A DNA stretch of 64,000 nucleotides, from NCBI GenBank assembly GCA_963942565.1, contig OZ012688.1:20296599-20360598 (forward strand), given 5' to 3'. Made by a program: the position numbers and the translations under genes. Under the pieces are notes generated by a model that ran no database searches, was not told the DNA's origin, and saw nothing but the letters and a program-made list of their open reading frames with translations. Of this stretch, positions 1 through 11,600 are shown piece after piece (positions within the stretch are counted from its first letter, which is position 1; every line of letters begins with the position of its first letter). The DNA comes from Maea johnstoni. Its lineage: Eukaryota > Annelida > Polychaeta > Spionida > Magelonidae.

Positions 1-46
1 GATGGAATGAACTGAAATGAAAGATGAAATAAAAAAAGAATGGGGG

Positions 47-67
47 TTTGGGGGCTGAGCCCCCAAA
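47..67. repeat. Perfect 10-bp inverted repeat (hairpin)
   Basis: TTTGGGGGCT (47-56) is followed after one base by its exact reverse complement AGCCCCCAAA (58-67), then by an A-tract. The form resembles an intrinsic terminator, but in a eukaryotic genome it is more likely a simple extruding hairpin. No gene abuts it. Confidence 0.75.
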
Positions 68-372
68 TAAAAAAAAAAAAAAAATACAAATATTTCTTTA
101 TGATGCACTGCCTATAATTGTTTTATATGATGTCAAATTTAAAAAAAAAAGAACAAAAAACATTTTTGGATGTACTAAGTAATCATATATTTTTCGTCTG
201 AAATAACAACTGCTCCCTTCAATGTTTTGAAATCACGTGACATGTGGTTCAAAGATGGCGCGAGTATCATGAAAAACAACAGTGAGTATTTACCATGTTA
301 TATTTTATCAAAATTAAACATTGAAATAACTCGGCCATCAGCTGATTTCCAGTTTAAATTGTTAATAAAGAT

Positions 373-640
373 GTTAGGGCCCTGCGGGGCAAAATTCTAG
401 GGTTTGGTATCTATATGAGATGGGTTAGAACAGATGGACGCTCGGTATGTTTTCATTTAATTTTGACGTTAATTTAATGAGTTTGGGCCCTGCGGGGCAA
501 GATTATACAGGGCTCCTTACATATATAATAGTGTTAGGGCCCTGCGGGGCAAGATTGAATAGGGCTCCTTATACATATTATAGTGTTAGGGCCCTGCGGG
601 GCTAGATTGTAGAGGTATTGGGTATATATATAGGGTCTCT
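373..640. repeat. 52-bp minisatellite with a GGGCCCTGCGGGGC core
   Basis: The 18-bp core GTTAGGGCCCTGCGGGGC occurs at 373-390, 481-498 (one mismatch), 533-550 and 585-602. The last three copies are exactly 52 bp apart. The first is 108 bp upstream of the second, about two periods, so an intervening copy has decayed. Between cores the sequence keeps a shared frame of AAGATT, then AGGGCTCCTTA and a TA-rich stretch. The core is strikingly GC-rich against an AT-rich background. Confidence 0.8.
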
Positions 641-694
641 CTTTCCCTTATAGGATGGGTCCGGGAAACTATACTTAGGCCATGCTTTCTTTAA

Positions 695-899
695 CCCTTA
701 TGCTGCTGGTGGCTAATTGCACCAATACAAAGTGATGCAAAAAACCTGAAAAATCACTGAAACCCTGGCAAATGGGTACTCATCTGAGAGTACTCAGCGA
801 GAGCTTTCAAATGAATACCAACATGACAGGGTTTAGATGGTTTTCAAAGATTTTTGCATTTTTGTGCATTGGGCGAATGTAACGTCAGCATTAGAAGGG
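695..899. mobile_element. 205-bp foldback MITE, piggyBac-like (TTAA target), first of 41 copies
   Basis: The element is flanked by TTAA at 691-694 and 900-903, starts CCCTTATGCTG and ends CATTRGAAGGG. The two termini are inverted repeats (CCCTT..ATGCTG), and the match continues imperfectly almost to the centre (GCAAAAA, GAAAA, AAACCCTG and GAGTACTC blocks all pair), so the whole element is a foldback with arms of about 100 bp. TTAA duplication with CCC ends is the piggyBac signature. There is no room for a transposase, so it is non-autonomous. Left-array copies start at 695, 1942, 3200, 4446, 5704, 6951, 8198, 9456, 10703, 11950, 13208, 14455, 15702, 16949, 18196, 19443 and 20690. Many copies read CCGTT at the left tip. 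The copies multiplied with the satellite, not by transposition. Confidence 0.8.
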
Positions 900-1184
900 T
901 TAAATAAAGACATGATAATTGAGATGCTCCATAAAAAATGACAGATTCCCTATGTTAAAACAGGTTAAAGAAAAACATTGGGGTTTTTCTTTTGCCGTCA
1001 TGACATAGGTTTAAATGTAATTTACGCAAGACGATGTCTGTGAAACATGTGACACACAACCAACTACGTACCCTGTATGTGGTCGACAATTTGGCACTTT
1101 TCCGCTTTTCTAGCGCTAATTGAAAAAAAGTGTAAAGCAGCGGTTCTGACTCAAAGGTTTGATGTGTTGCTATGCTGTATGTCA

Positions 1185-1214
1185 CTATGACGTCATAGAT
1201 GGCGCTCGACCAAT
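1185..1214. promoter_or_regulatory. CRE palindrome plus CCAAT box in the B module (representative)
   Basis: CTATGACGTCATAG (1185-1198) is a perfect 14-bp palindrome centred on TGACGTCA, the full cAMP-response element bound by CREB/ATF bZIP proteins. CCAAT follows at 1210-1214, and an ATGGCGC block lies between. The arrangement is repeated in every B module. Promoter activity is inferred from the motifs only. Confidence 0.5.
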
Positions 1215-1593
1215 CACAATCAGGCGTAGTCACATCCCTATACCTGGACAACCAGGGAAACGTATTTCATCACTTATTCGGAACTTGTAACAATACATCG
1301 TAAGAAGATGAAATGGAAGCTACTGCACATCTGTAGCACATCTCTGTTCAAATCTTTGGGCTTATAGGCCATACGGGTCTTTCTTCTAATATAGTTCCAA
1401 ACGACCTTGTTTAAGCCATTGTTCATATTTCACTTCATGTTGCTCCATTACTTTTGTAAGAAAACGTTGCATAGTTATAGAGGCGACATTAAAGTTGCAT
1501 TCCATAATGAACCTTAGTTTATGCTTTATTTCAAAATAAAAACAGGTTGATAAAAATGCTCAAAGGTTTGATGTGTTGCTATGTTGTATGTTT

Positions 1594-1623
1594 CTATGAC
1601 GTCATAGATGGCGCTCGACCAAT
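1594..1623. promoter_or_regulatory. CRE palindrome plus CCAAT box in the A module (representative)
   Basis: The same CTATGACGTCATAG palindrome (1594-1607) and CCAAT (1619-1623), with the same spacing as in module B, although the sequences around them differ (TTTCTATG here, GTCACTATG in B). The cassette therefore occurs twice per unit, roughly 80 times in this window. Confidence 0.5.
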
Positions 1624-4600
1624 CATGTTTAGTCCTTGTCACACCCCTATACCTTGACAACCAGTGAAACGTATTGCATCATTAATTCGGAACTTGTCAC
1701 AATCCATCGGAAGAATAAGAACTGGAAGCTACTGCACATCTGTAGCACATCTCTGCTCAAATCTCTGGGGCTGATTATATACGGGTCTTTCTTGTAAAAC
1801 GGTCCCAAACGATATTGTTTAAGCCATTGTTGATATTTTAGTTCATGTTGCACCATTCCTTTTTAAAGAAAATGTTGCACGTTTAAAGAGTCGACATTAA
1901 AGTTACATTTCATAATGTACATTTCATTATGCTTTCTTTAACCCTTATGCTGCTGGTGGCTAATTGCACCAATACAAAGTGATGCAAAAAAACTGAAAAA
2001 TCACTGAAACCCTGGCAAATGGGTACTCATCTGAGAGTACTTAGCGAGAGCTTTCAAATGAAAACCAACATGACAGGGTTTAGATGGTTTTCAAAGATTT
2101 TTGCATTTTTGTGCATTAGGCGAATGTAACGTCAGCATTGGAAGGGTTAAATAAAGACATGATAATTGAGATGCTCCATGAAAAATGACAGATTCCCTAT
2201 GTTAAAACAGGTTAAAGAAAAACATTGGGGTTTTTCTTTTGCCGTCATGACATAGGTTTAAATGTAATTTACGCAAGACGATGTCTGTGAAACATGTGAC
2301 ACACAACTAACTACGTACCCTGTATGTGGTCGACAATTTGGCACTTTTCCGCTTTTCTAGCGCTAATTGAAAAAAAGTGTAAAGCAGCTGTTCTGACTCA
2401 AAGGTTTGATGTGTTGCTATGCTGTATGTCACTATGACGTCATAGATGGCGCTCGACCAATCACAATCAGGGGTAGTCACATCCCTATACCTGGACAACC
2501 AGGGAAACGTATTTCATCACTAATTCGGAACTTGTAACAATACATCGTAAGAAGATGAAATGGAAGCTACTGCACATCTGTAGCACATCTCTGTTCAAAT
2601 CTTTGGGCTTATAGGCCATACGGGTCTTTCTTCTAATATAGTTCCAAACGACCTTGTTTAAGTCATTGTTCATATTTCACTTCATGTTGCTCCATTACTT
2701 TTGTAAGAAAACGTTGCATAGTTATAGAGGCGACATTAGAGTTGCATTCCATAATGAACCTTAGTTTATGCTTTATTTCAAAATAAAAACAGGTTGATGA
2801 AAATGCTCAAAGGTTTGATGTGTTGCTATGTTGTATGTTTCTATGACGTCATAGATGGCGCTCGACCAATCATGTTTAGTCCTTGTCACGACCCTATACC
2901 TTGACAACCAGTGAAACGTATTGCATCATTAATTCGGAACTTGTCACAATCCATCGGAAGAATAAGAACTGGAAGCTACTGCACATCTGTAGCACATCTC
3001 TGCTCAAATCTCTGGGGCTGATAATATACGGATTATATACGGGTCTTTCTTGTAAAACGGTCCCAAACGATATTGTTTAAGCCATTGTTGATATTTTAGT
3101 TCATGTTGCACCATTCCTTTTTAAAGAAAATGTTGCACGTTTAAAGAGTCGACATTAAAGTTACATTTCATAATGTACATTTCATTATGCTTTCTTTAAC
3201 CCTTATGCTGCTGGTGGCTAATTGCACCAATACAAAGTGATGCAAAAAACCTGAAAAATCACTGAAACCCTGGCAAATGGGTACTCATCTGAGAGTACTC
3301 AGCGAGAGCTTTCAAATGAATACCAACATGACAGGGTTTAGATGGTTTTCAAAGATTTTTGCATTTTTGTGCATTGGGCGAATGTAACGTCAGCATTGGA
3401 AGGGTTAAATAAAGACATGATAATTGAGATGCTCCATAAAAAATGACAGATTCCCTATGTTAAAACAGGTTAAAGAAAAACATTGGGGTTTTTCTTTTGC
3501 CGTCATGACATAGGTTTAAATGTAATTTACGCAAGACGATGTCTGTGAAACATGTGACACACAACCAACTACGTACCCTGTATGTGGTCGACAATTTGGC
3601 ACTTTTCCGCTTTTCTAGCGCTAATTGAAAAAAAGTGTAAAGCAGCGGTTCTGACTCAAAGGTTTGATGTGTTGCTATGCTGTATGTCACTATGACGTCA
3701 TAGATGGCGCTCGACCAATCACAATCAGGCGTAGTCACATCCCTATACCTGGACAACCAGGGAAACGTATTTCATCACTAATTCGGAACTTGTAACAATA
3801 CATCATAAGAAGATGAAATGGAAGCTACTGCACATCTGTAGCACATCTCTGTTCAAATCTTTGGGCTTATAGGCCATACGGGTCTTTCTTCTAATATAGT
3901 TCCAAACGACCTTGTTTAAGCCATTGTTCATATTTCACTTCATGTTGCTCCATTACTTTTGTAAGAAAACGTTGCATAGTTATAGAGGCGACATTAAAGT
4001 TGCATTCCATAATGAACCTTAGTTTATGCTTTATTTCAAAATAAAAACAGGTTGATAAAAATACTCAAAGGTTTGATGTGTTGCTATGTTGTATGTTTCT
4101 ATGACGTCATAGATGGCGCTCGACCAATCATGTTTAGTCCTTGTCACACCCTATACCTTGACAACCAGTGAAACGTATTGCATCATTAATTCGGAACTTG
4201 TCCAAATCCATCGGAAGAATAAGAACTGGAAGCTACTGCACATCTGTAGCACATCTCTGCTCAAATCTCTGGGGCTGATTATATACGGGTCTTTCTTGTA
4301 AAACGGTCCCAAACGATATTGTTTAAGCCATTGTTGATATTTTACTTCATGTTGCACCATTCCTTTTTAAAGAAAATGTTGCACGTTTAAAGAGTCGACA
4401 TTAAAGTAACATTTCATAATGTACATTTCATTATGCTTTCTTTAACCGTTATGCTGCTGGTGGCTAATTGCACCAATACAAAGTGATGCAAAAAACCTGA
4501 AAAATCACTGAAACCCTGGCAAATGGGTACTCATCTGAGAGTACTCAGCGAGAGCTTTCAAATGAATACCAACATGACAGGGTTTAGATGGTTTTCAAAG

Positions 4601-7405
4601 ATTTTTGCATTTTTGTGCATTGGGCGAATGTAACGTCAGCATTGGAAGGGTTAAATAAAGACATGATAATTGAGATGCTCCATAAAAAATGACAGATTCG
4701 ATATGTTAAAACAGGTTAAAGAAAAACATTGGGGTTTTTCTTTTGCCGTCATGACTTAGGTTTAAATGTAATTTACGCAAGACGATGTCTGTGAAACATG
4801 TGACACACAACCAACTACGTACCCTGTATGTGGTCGACAATTTGGCACTTTTCCGCTTTTCTAGCGCTAATTGAAAAAAAGTGTAAAGCAGCTGTTCTGA
4901 CTCAAAGGTTTGATGTGTTGCTATGCTGTATGTCACTATGACGTCATAGATGGCGCTCGACCAATCACAATCAGGCGTAGTCACATCCCTATACCTGGAC
5001 AACCAGGGAAACGTATTTCATCACTAATTCGGAACTTGTAACAATACATCGTAAGAAGATGAAGTGGAAGCTACTGCACATCTGTAGCACATCTCTGTTC
5101 AAATCTTTGGGCTTATCGGTCATACGGGTCTTTCTTCTAATATAGTTCCAAACGACCTTGTTTAAGTCATTGTTCATATTTCACTTCATGTTGCTCCATT
5201 ACTTTTGTAAGAAAACGTTGCATAGTTATAGAGGCGACATTAAAGTTGCATTCCATAATGAACCTTAGTTTATGCTTTATTTCAAAATAAAAACAGGTTG
5301 ATGAAAATGCTCAAAGGTTTGATGTGTTGCTATGTTGTATGTTTCTATGACGTCATAGATGGCGCTCGACCAATCATGTTTAGTCCTTGTCACACCCCTA
5401 TACCTTGACAACCAGTGAAACGTATTGCATCATTAATTCGGAACTTGTCCAAATCCATCGGAAGAATTAGAACTGAAAGCTACTGCACATCTGAAGCACA
5501 TCTCTGCTCAAATCTCTGGGGCTGATTATATACAGATTATATACGGGTCTTTCTTGTAAAACGGTCCCAAACGATATTGTTTAAGCCATTTTTGATATTT
5601 TAGTTCATGTTGCACCATTCCTTTTTAAAGAAAATGTTGCACGTTTAAAGAGTCGACATTAAAGTTACATTTCATAATGTACATTTCATTATGCTTTCTT
5701 TAACCGTTATGCTGCTGGTGGCTAATTGCACCAATACAAAGTGATGCAAAAAACCTGAAAAATCACTGAAACCCTGGCAAATGGGTACTCATCTGAGAGT
5801 ACTCAGCGAGGGCTTTCAAATGAATACCAACTTGACAGGGTTTAGATGGTTTTCAAAGATTTTTGCATTTTTGTGCATTAGACGAATGTAACGTCAGCAT
5901 TGGAAGGGTTAAATAAAGACATGATAATTGAGATGCTCCATAAAAAATGACAGATTCCCTATGTTAAAACAGGTTAAAGAAAAACATTGGGGTTTTTCTT
6001 TTGCCGTCATGACATAGGTTTAAATGTAATTTACGCATGACGATGTCTGTGAAACATGTGACACACAACCAACTACGTACCCTGTATGTGGTCGACAATT
6101 TGGCACTTTTCCGCTTTTCTAGCGCTAATTGAAAAAAAGTGTAAAGCAGCGGTTCTGACTCAAAGGTTTGATGTGTTGCTATGCTGTATGTCACTATGAC
6201 GTCATAGATGGCGCTCGACCAATCACAATCAGGTGTAGTCACATCCCTATACCTGGACAACCAGGGAAACGTATTTCATCACTAATTCGGAACTTGTAAC
6301 AATACATCGTAAGAAGATGAAATGGAAGCTACTGCACATCTGTAGCACATCTCTGTTCAAATCTTTGGGCTTATAGGCCATACGGGTCTTTCTTCTAATA
6401 TAGTTCCAAACGACCTTGTTTAAGCCATTGTTCATATTTCACTTCATGTTGCTCCATTACTTTTGTAAGAAAACGTTGCATAGTTATAGAGGCGACATTA
6501 AAGTTGCATTCCATAATGAACCTTAGTTTATGCTTTATTTCAAAATAAAAACAGGTTGATGAAAATGCTCAAAGGTTTGATGTGTTGCTATGTTGTATGT
6601 TTCTATGACGTCATAGTTGGCGCTCGACCAATCATGTTTAGTCCTTGTCACACCCCTATACCTTGACAACCAGTGAAACGTATTGCATCATTAATTCGGA
6701 ACTTGTCACAATCCATCGGAAGAATAAGAACTGGAAGCTACTGCACATCTGTAGCACATCTCTGCTCAAATCTCTGGGGCTGATTATATACGGGTCTTTC
6801 TTGTAAAACGGTCCCAAACGATATTGTTTAAGCCATTGTTGATATTTTAGTTCATGTTGCACCATTCCTTTTTAAAGAAAATGTTGCACGTTTAAAGAGT
6901 CGACATTAAAGTTACATTTCATAATGTACATTTCATTATGCTTTCTTTAACCGTTATGCTGCTGGTGGCTAATTGCACCAATACAAAGTGATGCAAAAAA
7001 CCTGAAAAATCACTGAAACCCTGGCAAATGGGTACTCATCTGAGAGTACTCAGCGAGAGCTTTCAAATGAATACCAACATGACAGGGTTTAGATGGTTTT
7101 CAAAGATTTTTGCATTTTTGTGCATTGGGCGAATGTAACGTCAGCATTGGAAGGGTTAAATAAAGACATGATAATTGAGATGCTCCATAAAAAATGACAG
7201 ATTCCCTATGTTAAAACAGGTTAAAGAAAAACATTGGGGTTTTTCTTTTGCCGTCATGACATAGGTTTAAATGTAATTTACGCATGACGATGTCTGTGAA
7301 ACATGTGACACACAACCAACTACGTACCCTGTATGTGGTCGACAATTTGGCACTTTTCCGCTTTTCTAGCGCTAATTGAAAAAAAGTGTAAAGCAGCGGT
7401 TCTGA

Positions 7406-7814
7406 CTCAAAGGTTTGATGTGTTGCTATGCTGTATGTCACTATGACGTCATAGATGGCGCTCGACCAATCACAATCAGGCGTAGTCACATCCCTATACC
7501 TGGACAACCAGGGAAACGTATTTCATCACTAATTCGGAACTTGTAACAATACATCGTAAGAAGATGAAATGGAAGCTACTGCACATCTGTAGCACATCTC
7601 TGTTCAAATCTTTAGGCTTATAGGCCATACGGGTCTTTCTTCTAATATAGTTCCAAACGACCTTGTTTAAGCCATTGTTCATATTTCACTTCATGTTGCT
7701 CCATTACTTTTGTAAGAAAACGTTGCATAGTTATAGAGGCGACATTAAAGTTGCATTCCATAATGAACCTTAGTTTATGCTTTATTTCAAAATAAAAACA
7801 GGTTGATAAAAATG
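7406..7814. repeat. Reference unit: B module (409 bp)
   Basis: In a representative unit, module B runs from CTCAAAGGTTTGATG to the ACAGGTTGATAAAAATG end. It aligns over its whole length with module A (7815-8429), with many single-base differences. Shared blocks include the CTATGACGTCATAG palindrome, ATGGCGCTCGACCAATCA, and the stretch around GAAGCTACTGCACATCTGTAG. It contains no MITE: where A has TTAA plus the MITE, B reads TTTCAAAA. So A and B arose by an ancient tandem duplication before the 1247-bp unit was amplified. Confidence 0.85.
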
Positions 7815-8429
7815 CTCAAAGGTTTGATGTGTTGCTATGTTGTATGTTTCTATGACGTCATAGATGGCGCTCGACCAATCATGTTTAGTCCTTGTCACAC
7901 CCCTATACCTTGACAACCAGTGAAACGTATTGCATCATTAATTCGGAACTTGTCACAATCCATCGGAAGAATAAGAACTGGAAGCTACTGCACATCTGTA
8001 GCACATCTCTGCTCAAATCTCTGGGGCTGATTATATACGGGTCTTTCTTGTAAAACGGTCCCAAACGATATTGTTTAAGCCATTGTTGATATTTTAGTTC
8101 ATGTTGCACCATTCCTTTTTAAAGAAAATGTTGCACGTTTAAAGAGTCGACATTAAAGTTTCATTTCATAATGTACATTTCATTATGCTTTCTTTAACCC
8201 TTATGCTGCTGGTGGCTAATTGCACCAATTCAAAGTGATGCAAAAAACCTGAAAAATCACTGAAACCCTGGCAAATGGGTACTCATCTGAGAGTACTCAG
8301 CGAGAGCTTTCAAATGAATACCAACATGACAGGGTTTAGATGGTTTTCAAAGATTTTTGCATTTTTGTGCATTGGGCGAATGTAACGTCAGCATTGGAAG
8401 GGTTAAATAAAGACATGATAATTGAGATG
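7815..8429. repeat. Reference unit: A module (406 bp plus the MITE)
   Basis: Module A starts with the same CTCAAAGGTTTGATG as module B and ends at ATTGAGATG. Removing the 205-bp MITE (8198-8402) and one TTAA leaves 406 bp, almost the length of B. The A module also hosts the optional 11-bp GATTATATACG duplication, and in one copy the LTR retrotransposon. Confidence 0.85.
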
Positions 8430-8652
8430 CTCCATAAAAAATGACAGATTCGATATGTTAAAACAGGTTAAAGAAAAACATTGGGGTTTTTCTTTTGCCG
8501 TCATGACTTAGGTTTAAATGTAATTTACGCAAGACGATGTCTGTGAAACATGTGACACACAACCAACTACGTACCCTGTATGTGGTCGACAATTTGGCAC
8601 TTTTCCGCTTTTCTAGCGCTAATTGAAAAAAAGTGTAAAGCAGCTGTTCTGA
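8430..8652. repeat. Reference unit: 223-bp spacer module
   Basis: This segment lies between the end of module A and the start of the next module B, and resembles neither. It holds a T-rich block (GGGGTTTTTCTTTTGCC), TCTAGCGCTAATTG and a poly(A) run. With A (406) and B (409) it makes a 1038-bp unit before MITE insertion. Its origin is not recognisable. Confidence 0.75.
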
Positions 8653-11600
8653 CTCAAAGGTTTGATGTGTTGCTATGCTGTATGTCACTATGACGTCATA
8701 GATGGCGCTCGACCAATCACAATCAGGCGTAGTCACATCCCTATACCTGGACAACCAGGGAAACGTATTTCATCACTAATTCGGAACTTGTAACAATACA
8801 TCGTAAGAAGATGAAGTGGAAGCTACTGCACATCTGTAGCACATCTCTGTTCAAATCTTTGGGCTTATCGGTCATACGGGTCTTTCTTCTAATATAGTTC
8901 CAAACGACCTTGTTTAAGTCATTGTTCATATTTCACTTCATGTTGCTCCATTACTTTTGTAAGAAAACGTTGCATAGTTATAGAGGCGACATTAAAGTTG
9001 CATTCCATAATGAACCTTAGTTTATGCTTTATTTCAAAATAAAAACAGGTTGATGAAAATGCTCAAAGGTTTGATGTGTTGCTATGTTGTATGTTTCTAT
9101 GACGTCATAGATGGCGCTCGACCAATCATGTTTAGTCCTTGTCACACCCCTATACCTTGACAACCAGTGAAACGTATTGCATCATTAATTCGGAACTTGT
9201 TACAATCCATCGGAAGAATAAGAACTGGAAGCTACTGCACATCTGAAGCACATCTCTGCTCAAATCTCTGGGGCTGATTATATACAGATTATATACGGGT
9301 CTTTCTTGTAAAACGGTCCCAAACGATATTGTTTAAGCCATTTTTGATATTTTAGTTCATGTTGCACCATTCCTTTTTAAAGAAAATGTTGCACGTTTAA
9401 AGAGTCGACATTAAAGTTACATTTCATAATGTACATTTCATTATGATTTCTTTAACCCTTATGCTGCTGGTGGCTAATTGCACCAATACAAAGTGATGCA
9501 AAAAACCTGAAAAATCACTGAAACCCTGGCAAATGGGTACTCATCTGAGAGTACTCAGCGAGGGCTTTCAAATGAATACCAACTTGACAGGGTTTAGATG
9601 GTTTTCAAAGATTTTTGCATTTTTGTGCATTAGACGAATGTAACGTCAGCATTGGAAGGGTTAAATAAAGACATGATAATTGAGATGCTCCATAAAAAAT
9701 GACAGATTCCCTATGTTAAAACAGGTTAAAGAAAAACATTGGGGTTTTTCTTTTGCCGTCATGACATAGGTTTAAATGTAATTTACGCATGACGATGTCT
9801 GTGAAACATGTGACACACAACCAACTACGTACCCTGTATGTGGTCGACAATTTGGCACTTTTCCGCTTTTCTAGCGCTAATTGAAAAAAAGTGTAAAGCA
9901 GCGGTTCTGACTCAAAGGTTTGATGTGTTGCTATGCTGTATGTCACTATGACGTCATAGATGGCGCTCGACCAATCACAATCAGGTGTAGTCACATCCCT
10001 ATACCTGGACAACCAGGGAAACGTATTTCATCACTAATTCGGAACTTGTAACAATACATCGTAAGAAGATGAAATGGAAGCTACTGCACATCTGTAGCAC
10101 ATCTCTGTTCAAATCTTTGGGCTTATAGGCCATACGGGTCTTTCTTCTAATATAGTTCCAAACGACCTTGTTTAAGCCATTGTTCATATTTCACTTCATG
10201 TTGCTCCATTACTTTTGTAAGAAAACGTTGCATAGTTATAGAGGCGACATTAAAGTTGCATTCCATAATGAACCTTAGTTTATGCTTTATTTCAAAATAA
10301 AAACAGGTTGATGAAAATGCTCAAAGGTTTGATGTGTTGCTATGTTGTATGTTTCTATGACGTCATAGTTGGCGCTCGACCAATCATGTTTAGTCCTTGT
10401 CACACCCCTATACCTTGACAACCAGTGAAACGTATTGCATCATTAATTCGGAACTTGTCACAATCCATCGGAAGAATAAGAACTGGAAGCTACTGCATAT
10501 CTGTAGCACATCTCTGCTCAAATCTCTGGGGCTGATTATATACGGGTCTTTCTTGTAAAACGGTCCCAAACGATATTGTTTAAGCCATTGTTGATATTTT
10601 AGTTCATGTTGCACCATTCCTTTTTAAAGAAAATGTTGCACGTTTAAAGAGTCGACATTAAAGTTACATTTCATAATGTACATTTCATTATGCTTTCTTT
10701 AACCGTTATGCTGCTGGTGGCTAATTGCACCAATACAAAGTGATGCAAAAAACCTGAAAAATCACTGAAACCCTGGCAAATGGGTACTCATCTGAGAGTA
10801 CTCAGCGAGAGCTTTCAAATGAATACCAACATGACAGGGTTTAGATGGTTTTCAAAGATTTTTGCATTTTTGTGCATTGGGCGAATGTAACGTCAGCATT
10901 GGAAGGGTTAAATAAAGACATGATAATTGAGATGCTCCATAAAAAATGACAGATTCCCTATGTTAAAACAGGTTAAAGAAAAACATTGGGGTTTTTCTTT
11001 TGCCGTCATGACATAGGTTTAAATGTAATTTACGCATGACGATGTCTGTGAAACATGTGACACACAACCAACTACGTACCCTGTATGTGGTCGACAATTT
11101 GGCACTTTTCCGCTTTTCTAGCGCTAATTGAAAAAAAGTGTAAAGCAGCGGTTCTGACTCAAAGGTTTGATGTGTTGCTATGCTGTATGTCACTATGACG
11201 TCATAGATGGCGCTCGACCAATCACAATCAGGCGTAGTCACATTCCTATACCTGGACAACCAGGGAAACGTATTTCATCACTAATTCGGAACTTGTAACA
11301 ATACATCGTAAGAAGATGAAATGGAAGCTACTGCACATCTGTAGCACATCTCTGTTCAAATCTTTAGGCTTATAGGCCATACGGGTCTTTCTTCTAATAT
11401 AGTTCCAAACGACCTTGTTTAAGCCATTGTTCATATTTCACTTCATGTTGCTCCATTACTTTTGTAAGAAAACGTTGCATAGTTATAGAGGCGACATTAA
11501 AGTTGCATTCCATAATGAACCTTAGTTTATGCTTTATTTCAAAATAAAAACAGGTTGATAAAAATGCTCAAAGGTTTGATGTGTTGCTATGTTGTATGTT

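Larger units (their letters stand above)
1..681. other. Non-array flank without a recognisable gene
   Basis: This AT-rich stretch shares no sequence with the satellite unit until about base 682. It holds A-tracts near 65-84 and 140-150, a short perfect inverted repeat (47-67) and a GC-rich minisatellite (373-640). An E-box-like CACGTG lies near 235. No open frame of useful length begins with ATG. I see nothing here that can be called a gene. Confidence 0.7.

Noticed and set aside
955-1251. Minus-strand 98-aa open frame repeated in nearly every satellite unit
   Set aside because: It begins at a TTG and not an ATG, and it recurs only because the DNA unit recurs almost unchanged. No similarity or expression signal supports it.
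6247-6865. Minus-strand ORFs of 62 aa (module B) and 69 aa (module A), related to each other and repeated in most units
   Set aside because: They are paralogous only because modules A and B are. The base differences between A and B mostly change the amino acid, which is not the pattern of a protein under purifying selection. A substitution-ratio test on A against B would settle it.
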